Shown in pieces: positions 16,960 to 24,430 of a stretch of DNA of 64,000 nucleotides. The notes under the pieces were generated by a model. That model was not told where the DNA came from. It did no database searches and saw only the letters and a program-made list of their open reading frames with translations. The position numbers and the translations under genes were made by a program. The DNA is taken from NCBI GenBank assembly GCA_016870355.1, contig VGBR01000013.1, positions 17,754 to 81,753 of the forward strand, given 5' to 3'. The first letter of the stretch is position 1; every line of letters starts with the position of its first letter. Source of the stretch: Actinomycetota bacterium. Its GTDB lineage: Bacteria; Actinomycetota; Acidimicrobiia; IMCC26256; PALSA-555.

Positions 16960-17057
16960 AGCCCCCTCCGGCGCGACCCGCACCGCGCCGCCGCGGTTGA
17001 TCGGCGGCGAAGCCACCGATCGGGCGAGCCAATCGATCCCGCCGTACGATTGAAGAG

Positions 17058-18239
17058 ATGGAAGAGCTTCCGTACGCGGCGTTCGATGCGGACAACCACT
17101 ACTACGAGGCGCTTGACGCGTTCACGCGCCACTTGGATCCTCGACACGGGTGGCGGTGTGTGCAGTGGGCCGAGATCGACGGGCGCCGCTACCACGTCGT
17201 CGGCGGGCAGGTCAGTCGGGCGGTCGTGAACCCGACGTTCGACCCGATCGCCAAGGCTGGGGCGATGCACGACTACTTCCGCGGCAACCCCGACCAGAAG
17301 AGCCCGCTCGAGTTCCTGCGCGACCGTGAGCCGATCCGGCCCGAGTACCGCGACCGCGACGTCCGCCTCGGCGTGATGGACGAGCAGGGCATCGAGAAGA
17401 TCTGGCTGTTCCCCACGCTCGCCATCCTCTACGAAGAGCTCCTCAAGCACGACCCCAAGGCCGTGACCCTCACGTTCACCGCGTTCAATCGCTGGCTCGA
17501 GGAAGACTGGGGCTGCAACTACCGCGGTCGCATCTTCACCGCGCCGTACCTCTCTCTGTGTGACGTCGATTGGGCCGTGCGCGAGCTCGAGTGGGCGCTC
17601 GACCACGACGCGCGCGTCGTCGTGATGCGTCCGGCCGCACCGACGACGCGCAGCGGTCAGCTCTCGCCCGGTGACCCCGCGTTCGATCCGTTCTGGGCGC
17701 GCGCCGCCGAAGCCGGCATCACCGTGGTCGTGCACGCGGGCGACAGTGGCTACTCGAGCCAGGGCTACGCCAAGGACGGGTTCGCTGCCACGTTCGAAGG
17801 CGCAGGCCGCCCGTCGATCAAGGTGCTCGCGATCGAGCGCGCCGCGTACGACTTCCTGCTGTCGCTGTCGTTCGACAAGCTCTACGAGCGCTTCCCCAAC
17901 CTGCGCGTCGCGTCGGTCGAGAACGGCTCGGAGTTCCTCCCCGATCTCTTCCGCAAGCTGAAGTCGCAGGTACGCAGGATGCCGGGCTACTTCGGCGACG
18001 ATCCGGCCGAGTCGTTCCGCGAGCACGTGTGGATCAACCCGTTCTGGGAGGACGACGTCTACGAGGTCGTCGATCTCATGGGCGCCGACCGGGTGATCTT
18101 CGGCTCCGACTGGCCGCACATCGAGGGCATGCCGGAGCCGCTCGACTACGCGGCCGAGGTGAAGGAGCTCGACGACGACGCGCGGCGCCTCGTGCTGCGC
18201 GACAACGCGCTCGCACTCAACGAGCGCCGCGCTGGGTAG
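17058..18239 (+). CDS. Amidohydrolase-2 family metal-dependent hydrolase/decarboxylase
   Basis: A 393-residue TIM-barrel amidohydrolase (ACMSD-like). The first metal motif is DADNHYYE at the N-terminus, TVVVHAGDSGY supplies the mid-barrel His, and FGSDWPHIEG near residue 350 supplies the last Asp. Family members decarboxylate or hydrate aromatic and other acids in the cytoplasm. ATG 17058 lies 7 nt after TACGAT, a leaderless-type promoter. The next gene begins 9 nt after its stop, so it may lead a four-gene transcript with three uncharacterised proteins. Confidence 0.88.
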   Translation: MEELPYAAFDADNHYYEALDAFTRHLDPRHGWRCVQWAEIDGRRYHVVGGQVSRAVVNPTFDPIAKAGAMHDYFRGNPDQKSPLEFLRDREPIRPEYRDRDVRLGVMDEQGIEKIWLFPTLAILYEELLKHDPKAVTLTFTAFNRWLEEDWGCNYRGRIFTAPYLSLCDVDWAVRELEWALDHDARVVVMRPAAPTTRSGQLSPGDPAFDPFWARAAEAGITVVVHAGDSGYSSQGYAKDGFAATFEGAGRPSIKVLAIERAAYDFLLSLSFDKLYERFPNLRVASVENGSEFLPDLFRKLKSQVRRMPGYFGDDPAESFREHVWINPFWEDDVYEVVDLMGADRVIFGSDWPHIEGMPEPLDYAAEVKELDDDARRLVLRDNALALNERRAG

Positions 18240-18248
18240 CCCGTCGCC

Positions 18249-18923
18249 ATGACAGTGGTCGTCGACTGGGCGCGATCGCTGGGTGACGTCGTGCGCGGCT
18301 TGCCGCGCTCACTGCCGCCGGGCGTGCTCCCCTACCTGGCTCGCTCGGCCAACTCGTTGCGCAAGGTCCGCACGCCTCGACAGGCCGTCGAGGTGTTCGA
18401 GACCGAGACCGAGCGCGTCCTCACCGTCGTGATGCCGCTGCTGATCGAGCACCCGCTGCCGGTTCGGAGCCAAGCCGCGGCGAAGGCCCTCGTGGGTGGT
18501 ACCGGCGGCGTGGCCGCGGCCGGGCAGGAAGCCGAGGCGCTGGCCGCGATCATGTCGAACGGCGCCGCGCTGTTACCGCTGTTGCCGGTCATGCTGGCGA
18601 CGAACCTCCTGGCGTTGACCGTCGAGGTGGCCGTGGCCGCGTCGCTGCGGGTGCACCAGCTGCGCGATGCCGGCATCGAGCCTGATCCCAACCAAGTCGC
18701 CCGCGACGTGATCGTTGCGATGACCGGCGCACCATCCGACGACCACGGGATGGGGCAGTACGTGACGAAGAAGGTGGTGAAGACGATCGTCGCCCGGGTG
18801 CTCTCCCGGTGGACGAAGTCGCTCGTCCCGCTCGCGGGCATCGCGTACTCGAGCTGGGATGCGCAGCGGACCGTGGACGCCATCACTGCGTTGGCGCTGC
18901 CCGAGGCGGAAGCAGACCTCTAG
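18249..18923 (+). CDS. Uncharacterised protein with central hydrophobic segment (weakly EcsC-like)
   Basis: A 224-residue, mostly helical protein. A hydrophobic stretch at about 110-137 (GAALLPLLPVMLATNLLALTV) could be a membrane helix. The C-terminus holds the helix pair KKVVKTIVARVLSRW and LVPLAGIAYSSWDA. The last part faintly recalls EcsC-family proteins, but I cannot confirm this. It starts 9 nt after the amidohydrolase and is followed by two further unknown genes on the same strand. No catalytic motif is visible. Confidence 0.7.
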   Translation: MTVVVDWARSLGDVVRGLPRSLPPGVLPYLARSANSLRKVRTPRQAVEVFETETERVLTVVMPLLIEHPLPVRSQAAAKALVGGTGGVAAAGQEAEALAAIMSNGAALLPLLPVMLATNLLALTVEVAVAASLRVHQLRDAGIEPDPNQVARDVIVAMTGAPSDDHGMGQYVTKKVVKTIVARVLSRWTKSLVPLAGIAYSSWDAQRTVDAITALALPEAEADL

Positions 18924-18934
18924 GCTCCGGCGCC

Positions 18935-19597
18935 ATGGACGAACGCCATCGCGAGTACGTCGAGTACTACCGCGTGCGCACCGCGAAGTACGACGGCAGC
19001 ACGATCTACCAGGAGTCGGCTCGTACGGAACACGCGCTGCTCGACGCGTTCGAGCAGTCGGCCACCCTGGAGGAAGCCGCCGAGAAGGTCACGGCCGGCA
19101 ACCTCGCCACTGCGAACGCGATCGCGCTGCTCAACGACCAGTGGCGGGCCCGGCTCGAGGTGTACGAGGAGCTCGAGGAGACGGTGAAGGCCGAGGCGCC
19201 GCGCCAGGTGATGGCCGCGGTCGAGGGCGTCACCGACGTGGTCGATGCCACGAGTCGCGTGAACCGCGTGCTCGCGGCCGGCGCGATCGCCGAGACCGCC
19301 GACGAGCTGCACCGGGTCGAGTTCGTCGGCGATCTCGCGGTGATGGAGCAGCTCGAGGTGTACCGGCGCGCCGAGATCCCCGATCGCTGGCGCTCCCTCT
19401 ACGACGCCGAGATCGCCAGGACCGAACAGGACGGTCGCGAGGTCGCGGCCGAAGTCGCGGCCAAGCGCGCGCTGGTGCCCGATTGGAAGCTCGACCACGA
19501 CGAGCTCTGGGAGACGCGCCACCGGCGGCGCATCCCGATCTCCGACGACGCGCTGCGTGCCCGGATCGAGCAGCACCGCGCGCTGGAGTGGGGCTGA
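18935..19597 (+). CDS. Uncharacterised all-helical protein
   Basis: A 220-residue highly charged protein (MDERHREYVEYYRVRTAKYD start) predicted to be all alpha, with a long amphipathic stretch (residues 80-160). It has no signal peptide or membrane helix and no motif that I recognise. ATG 18935 lies 8 nt after TAGGCT, whose TAG is also the stop of the preceding gene. The gene may therefore have its own leaderless promoter. Its stop overlaps the next start as TGATG, so the pair is translationally coupled. Confidence 0.75.
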   Translation: MDERHREYVEYYRVRTAKYDGSTIYQESARTEHALLDAFEQSATLEEAAEKVTAGNLATANAIALLNDQWRARLEVYEELEETVKAEAPRQVMAAVEGVTDVVDATSRVNRVLAAGAIAETADELHRVEFVGDLAVMEQLEVYRRAEIPDRWRSLYDAEIARTEQDGREVAAEVAAKRALVPDWKLDHDELWETRHRRRIPISDDALRARIEQHRALEWG

Positions 19598-20664
19598 TGC
19601 CGGTACCACCCGATCAGATCGCGACCATGCTCGGGCCGATGCGTGACCAGCTCGCGCAGGCGGAGGCGGACGGCGCAGCCGACGCGGCACCCACCGACTT
19701 CGCCGACGCGCGAGCCGCGCTCGACCAGATGGAGGCGCTCGCCGCCGAGTCCGCCGACATGGGCGAGTGGAGCCAGGTCCTCGCCCGGGACGGCTGGTGG
19801 CAACGGTTCACCGACCCGTACACGCGTGCGCTCGTGGCCGTCGGTGAGAAGAAGTACGGCGGCGCGGGTGGTGCAGGTGCGCCGCCTGACGATGCCACGA
19901 TGCTCGCGAACATGGTCGGGGTGTTCGAGCAGTCGATCACCCAACTCGCCGGGAACCCCGACGAGGCCCATCTCGTGCCGGTGCTGCGCGAGGTGGTGGA
20001 CCTCGGGAAGTCGGGCCTGTCGTTCCCCAGGTTCCTGCGCGAGCTCGAGCTGCGCGGCATCAACCAGCAGATGCTCGGGCTGAGCGTGCAGCGCCACCAT
20101 CTGGAGGCACAGGCCCAGCAGGCCCGCGACCTGCTCGACCCCGCGCGCGAGCAGATGGCCACCGCCCTCGTCGCCGCGTACGACGGCCTCGCCGGTCGCA
20201 ACGAGCTCGGCGTGGTCGACCCGCTCGAGTTCGAGCTCGCCCGGCTCCGGGTCGAGCACGAATGGGCACCGGTGATCGCCCGCCAGGACTACGTCGCCGA
20301 GCGCACCCCGCTCGTCGTGTTCCTCCTGATCGACTGGATCGACGCGCACACGTCGTGGGCGCCGAAGGACGAGCGCTTCCTCGGCGACAACGCGGCCCAG
20401 ACGAAGGAGAACATCGAGCGCACCCAGCAGTGCAACCCGGGCTTCGTTCGAGTGCGTCTCGATCTGCTGTCCGAGGCGATCGGGCTCGACTTCCCCGCAC
20501 TCTTCGACGAGCCGATCTTCCCTCAGGTGCGAAAGAACGGTGGTCCGTACTTCAGCGACGAGCGGGTCGACATCGCGCGCGCGCTCGAGCCGGCGTGCAC
20601 GCCCGGCGCGTCACCCCCCGACGACCTCCTGGCGAGAGCCGCGGCCATCGGTCCGAACTCCTGA
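19597..20664 (+). CDS. Uncharacterised helical protein, coupled to the preceding gene
   Basis: A 355-residue soluble protein, mostly helical. A Gly/Ala spacer lies near residue 90 (KKYGGAGGAGAPPDD) and a conserved-looking core includes DYVAERTPLVVFLLIDWIDAH. ATG 19597 shares TGATG with the upstream stop. With the two preceding genes it makes an orphan set whose only recognisable neighbour is the amidohydrolase. I do not recognise a family. The product pair from 18935 and 19597 may form a complex, since they are tightly coupled. Confidence 0.75.
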   Translation: MPVPPDQIATMLGPMRDQLAQAEADGAADAAPTDFADARAALDQMEALAAESADMGEWSQVLARDGWWQRFTDPYTRALVAVGEKKYGGAGGAGAPPDDATMLANMVGVFEQSITQLAGNPDEAHLVPVLREVVDLGKSGLSFPRFLRELELRGINQQMLGLSVQRHHLEAQAQQARDLLDPAREQMATALVAAYDGLAGRNELGVVDPLEFELARLRVEHEWAPVIARQDYVAERTPLVVFLLIDWIDAHTSWAPKDERFLGDNAAQTKENIERTQQCNPGFVRVRLDLLSEAIGLDFPALFDEPIFPQVRKNGGPYFSDERVDIARALEPACTPGASPPDDLLARAAAIGPNS

Positions 20665-20679
20665 GCGCGCTCGCTCGGC

Positions 20680-21588
20680 CTACCTTCGGTCGCTTCGGCG
20701 GCGCGCGGTCGCAAGCGTGGGTGACTCGCCGAGGGACCACCGCACTGCGTTGACGACGCCACGCGTCGTGGGACGCACGCCGAGCGGCCCGAGCAGCGGA
20801 GGGATGACCAGACCCAGCTCGAGCTGCGCGGCGAGCGGCAGCAGCTCGATCGCCGCGGCGGCCACGACCGCGTAGAACGGCCGCACGCGCAGCGGCATCG
20901 GCGGGATCATCAGGAAGCGTGCCGCGGCACGCGCGTCCGCGGTCGCGTCGAGCTCGTACGACGCGAGCACTGCCGTGAGCTCCGCGGTCGTGCACGGCAC
21001 CGGGTCGGCACCGAAGGCGTGCGCCACCACCGCCATCTCGGCCACGTAGCGGTCGGCCTCGGCGTCGGACAGCGGGGTCGGGCCATACCGGCGGTACGCG
21101 GCGAGGAAGCTGTCGATCTCGGTGGCGTGCACCCAGGCCAGCAGCACCGCATCGTCCGCGGAGTAGGGGCGACCGTCGGGCGCGATCCCGCGCACCTTGC
21201 GGTGCACCTGCTTCACGCGCTCGACCGCGGCGTGGGCTTCGTCGCTCGTGCCGTAGGTGGTCGCCACGATGAACGCGCTCGTGCGATGCAGACGACCCCA
21301 GGGATCGTGCCGGTAGTCGGAGTGCTGCGCCACGCCCGCCATCGCGAGCGGGTGGAGGGTCTGGTACAGGAGCGCGCGCAGCCCACCGATCAGTGTCGAC
21401 AGGTCGGCGTGCACGCGCCACGCCACTGAGTCGGCGCCGAACCATCCGGCATCACCGTGGGCCGCGACCTGGGGTCCGAGCGCATCCCCCGTCGCGCGGC
21501 CACGGACCGCCTGCGCGACGACGCCGCGCAACCGTGCACCGATGCCATCGACCACCCCGAACGGATCGACGGGCAGCTCCACCTTCAC
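20680..21588 (-). CDS. MpaB-family oxygenase (DUF2236, latex-clearing-protein-like)
   Basis: A 302-residue protein of the MpaB/DUF2236 family, which contains haem-binding latex-clearing oxygenases. The signature QTLHPLAMAGVAQHSDYRHD with DPWGRLHRTSAFI carries the conserved His/Arg residues, and YGPTPLSDAEADRY is the usual second block. GTG 21588 (VKVELPVDPFG) is my start; longer frames overlap the divergent acyl-CoA synthetase. The reaction is unknown for most members; oxidation of a lipid or terpenoid is plausible. Confidence 0.85.
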   Translation of the reverse strand: MKVELPVDPFGVVDGIGARLRGVVAQAVRGRATGDALGPQVAAHGDAGWFGADSVAWRVHADLSTLIGGLRALLYQTLHPLAMAGVAQHSDYRHDPWGRLHRTSAFIVATTYGTSDEAHAAVERVKQVHRKVRGIAPDGRPYSADDAVLLAWVHATEIDSFLAAYRRYGPTPLSDAEADRYVAEMAVVAHAFGADPVPCTTAELTAVLASYELDATADARAAARFLMIPPMPLRVRPFYAVVAAAAIELLPLAAQLELGLVIPPLLGPLGVRPTTRGVVNAVRWSLGESPTLATARRRSDRR

Positions 21589-21621
21589 GGCTCCACTCTT
21601 GCACCGTCGTAACCTCCCCCC

Positions 21622-23211
21622 ATGCCGGGATGGAACTTCGCCGCGGTGTGGCACGGGATCGCGGAGATCGTGCCCGACCGCGAGGCGGTCGTGTGCGGCG
21701 AACGGCGAGTCTCGTGGGGCGAACTCGACGACCGCGCCGCGCGGCTGGCGTCGCACCTCTGGAGCGAGGGGCTGCGACCCGGCGACAAGGTCGCGATCGA
21801 CTGCACGAACCGGCCCGAGTACCTCGAGACGTACTTCGGTGCGTTGAAGCTGGGATGCGTCCCGGTCAACGTCAACTACCGCTACGTCACCGACGAGGTG
21901 CGCTACGTCCTCGACAACTCCGATGCGAAGGCGATCGTGCACGACCCCGCGTTCGCGACGACGGTGCAGGAGGCCATCGCCGGGCTGCCGGCGGACCGGC
22001 GTCCGAGCTCGCTTCAGACCGGCAACGAGTACGAGCAGGCGCTCGACGCCGCCTCGGCCGACGGCCCGTGGACCGCGCGCACGCCCGACGGTGACGACCT
22101 CTCCTTCCTCTACACAGGGGGCACCACGGGCATGCCGAAGGGGGTGATGTGGCGCAACGACGACCTGTACGTGTCGTTGTGGCAGCTGTCCCGGCCGGGC
22201 ACCGAGCCACCCGATCCGGTCGCCGCAGCCAAGGCCGGGAAGCGCACCGGCATCTCGCTCCCGGCGTGCCCACTCATGCACGGGACGGGGTTGCACACCG
22301 CGCTGTCGACGCTCGCGGGGGCATCGACGGTCGTGCTCGTCGACCGGGTCGGCCTGGATGCCGAGCTGTTGTGGAGCGAGATCGAGCGCAACGACGTCGC
22401 CGTGCTCACGATCGTGGGCGACCCGTTCGCGCGCCCGTTGCTCGCCGCGCTCGACGCGGAGCCCAAGCGCTGGGACCTCTCGGCGTTGCGCGCGATCACG
22501 TCGTCGGGTGCGACATGGAGCCCGGAGACGAAGGCCGCGCTCCTCGAGCGACTTCCCCAGGTGCGACTGTTCGACTCGCTCGGCTCCTCGGAGGGACTGA
22601 TGAGTCGAACCGTGTCGAGCGTCACCACGGAGATCGCGCCGGCACGGTTCGCCGTGAACGCCAACGTGAAGGTGTTCGACGAGCAGACGAGCGCGGAGGT
22701 GGCCCCCGGGAGCGGTGACGTCGGCTTCGTTGGTGTGACCGGTCCGATTCCCCTCGGCTACTACAAGGACGAGGAGAAGACGAACGCGACGTTTCGGGTC
22801 ATCGACGGTGTGCGCTACTCGATACCTGGCGACTACGCCACGGTGGATGCCGACGGGTCGATCCAGCTGCTCGGGCGCGGCTCGGCGTGCATCAACACCG
22901 GTGGCGAGAAGGTGTACCCAGAAGAGGTGGAGCTCGTGCTGCGCGAGCACCCCTTGGTGTTCGACTGCGTGATCATCGGCGTTCCCGACCCGCGCTTCGG
23001 TGAGAAGGTCGTCGCGCTCGTACAGCCCACGCCCGGACACACCGTCGACATCACCGAGCTCCAGGCGTGGACCACCGATCGCCTCGCGGGGTACAAGCGG
23101 CCAAAGCAGGTGTTCCTCGTCGACTCACTCGAGCGCAGCGCGGCCGGGAAGGCGAACTACCCGCGCCTGCGCGAGCTCGCGGTCAGGCTCGCGACCACCA
23201 CCACGACCTGA
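21622..23211 (+). CDS. Acyl-CoA synthetase (AMP-forming, FadD-like)
   Basis: A 529-residue ANL-superfamily ligase activating a carboxylic acid to its CoA ester through an adenylate. The P-loop-like core motif YTGGTTGMPKG is near residue 160. The hinge is followed by GRGSACINTGGEKVYPEEVE, and the C-terminal lysine lies in SAAGKANYPRLRE. The branch resembles actinobacterial fatty/bile-acid acyl-CoA ligases. ATG 21622 follows TAACCT by 5 nt, a leaderless arrangement. It is convergent with the E2 gene; an 11-bp hairpin overlaps both stops. Confidence 0.92.
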   Translation: MPGWNFAAVWHGIAEIVPDREAVVCGERRVSWGELDDRAARLASHLWSEGLRPGDKVAIDCTNRPEYLETYFGALKLGCVPVNVNYRYVTDEVRYVLDNSDAKAIVHDPAFATTVQEAIAGLPADRRPSSLQTGNEYEQALDAASADGPWTARTPDGDDLSFLYTGGTTGMPKGVMWRNDDLYVSLWQLSRPGTEPPDPVAAAKAGKRTGISLPACPLMHGTGLHTALSTLAGASTVVLVDRVGLDAELLWSEIERNDVAVLTIVGDPFARPLLAALDAEPKRWDLSALRAITSSGATWSPETKAALLERLPQVRLFDSLGSSEGLMSRTVSSVTTEIAPARFAVNANVKVFDEQTSAEVAPGSGDVGFVGVTGPIPLGYYKDEEKTNATFRVIDGVRYSIPGDYATVDADGSIQLLGRGSACINTGGEKVYPEEVELVLREHPLVFDCVIIGVPDPRFGEKVVALVQPTPGHTVDITELQAWTTDRLAGYKRPKQVFLVDSLERSAAGKANYPRLRELAVRLATTTTT

Positions 23212-23235
23212 CCCCATCTTGGGTGGGTCAGGTCG
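23204..23235. terminator. Bidirectional terminator hairpin between convergent genes
   Basis: CGACCTGACCC (23204-23214) pairs perfectly with GGGTCAGGTCG (23225-23235). The stem overlaps the stop codons of both the plus-strand acyl-CoA synthetase and the minus-strand E2 gene, which is well placed to terminate both transcripts. Confidence 0.7.
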
Positions 23236-24352
23236 CGGGCGTGAGCTCGGGCTCCCAGTCGTGGGTCTGGAGGATCGCGGCCACCCGGGCCGTGAAGGCG
23301 GCGGCGTGGGCGCCGTCGATGCCCCGATGGTCGAACGACAGCCCCAAGGTGCCGACGGCATGGATGGTGATGCCCTCGCCGCCGTCGCCCGTCGGCAGCA
23401 TGACCGGGCGACGGCGCACGGTGTCGGTGGCGAGGATGCCGACCTGGGGCTGGTTGATGATCGGCACCGAGAGGATCGTGCCGTGCGGTCCCGGGTTGGT
23501 GACGGTGAACGTGCCTCCGGTGACGTCGTCGGGGCCGAGTCGTTGCTCACGTGCGCGCGTCGCGAGGTCGGCGATGCGCTGCGCGAGGTCGGCGACACCG
23601 AGGCGGTCGGCGTCGTGCACGACCGGCACGATCAGTCCTTCGTGCTCGAGGTCGACGGCGATGCCGAGGTGCACGCGGTGCCGTACGAGGAGCCCGTCGT
23701 CGACGACCGACGCGTTGAGGTTCGGGAACTCGCCGAGGGCCGCGCAGACCGCGCGGGCGACGAAGGGGAGGTACGTGAGCGAGAAGCCCTCGCGCTCCTT
23801 CCAGGCGTCGGCGTGAACCCGGCGCAGGCGGTCGATCCGCTCGAAGTCGGCTTCGACCGCGCAGAAGGCATGGGCGGCGCTCGAGACGGACTCGCGGAGG
23901 TTCGTGGCGATGCGCCGGCGGATCTTCGAGAACGGAACCAGCGTCTCCTCATCCACCGGGTCCGCGGGCCCGACGGCCGCGGGGACTGGCGGTGCGGCCG
24001 GCGCGTCCTCGGGTGCGGGCACGGCTTCGTCGGCGTCGGATGCGGCGTCGCGCGATGACACGCGAATCGGTGCCGGCGGCGGCGGCTCGGCGCCGTCGGC
24101 CGGGGTGGTCTCGCTCGGGGGGGTCTCGCTCGGGGTGGGCTCGGCGCCGGCGGCGGCCGGCTCGGGCCGCGGCGCACCGGACTCGGGAGCGTCGGTCGAC
24201 CCGACAGCCCGGGCCTCGATCACGGCCTCGACGTCGCCACGGGTGATGCGACCGCCGTTGCCGGTGCCTTGCACGTCTTGGGCCGCGATGCCGTGCTCGG
24301 CCAGCAGCCGACGGACGACGGGTGACAGGAAGCCGCCCTGGGACCTGCGCAT
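23228..24352 (-). CDS. 2-oxoacid dehydrogenase E2 (dihydrolipoamide acyltransferase) lacking a lipoyl domain
   Basis: A 374-residue E2. ATG 24352 leads directly into the E1/E3-binding domain (LSPVVRRLLAEHGI, NGGRITRGDVEAVIEA, residues 8-46). A Pro/Ala/Glu-rich linker of about 95 residues follows, then the catalytic chloramphenicol-acetyltransferase-like domain with the active-site LSFDHRGIDGA near the C-terminus. The usual N-terminal lipoyl domain with its ETDKA-type lysine is absent. No lipoyl sequence can be read upstream in the same frame before the divergent E1 promoter. The acyl-carrying lipoyl group must come from another protein. Divergent from the fused E1 gene. Confidence 0.87.
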   Translation of the reverse strand: MRRSQGGFLSPVVRRLLAEHGIAAQDVQGTGNGGRITRGDVEAVIEARAVGSTDAPESGAPRPEPAAAGAEPTPSETPPSETTPADGAEPPPPAPIRVSSRDAASDADEAVPAPEDAPAAPPVPAAVGPADPVDEETLVPFSKIRRRIATNLRESVSSAAHAFCAVEADFERIDRLRRVHADAWKEREGFSLTYLPFVARAVCAALGEFPNLNASVVDDGLLVRHRVHLGIAVDLEHEGLIVPVVHDADRLGVADLAQRIADLATRAREQRLGPDDVTGGTFTVTNPGPHGTILSVPIINQPQVGILATDTVRRRPVMLPTGDGGEGITIHAVGTLGLSFDHRGIDGAHAAAFTARVAAILQTHDWEPELTPAT

Positions 24353-24430
24353 CGCGCTCACCGTATCCACACCGGGCGTCGGGCGCGCTCTGGTGCTCCC
24401 CGTACTCACACCGGCGTAGTGTCCCGTGCG

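Noticed and set aside
16137..18119. A 660-codon open frame on the minus strand
   Set aside because: It lies antisense to the HD pseudogene and the amidohydrolase, is Arg/His/Val-rich with no family-like motifs, and is a GC-rich shadow frame.
21589..23040. Upstream extension of the MpaB frame
   Set aside because: It runs antisense through the acyl-CoA synthetase and has no MpaB-like sequence.
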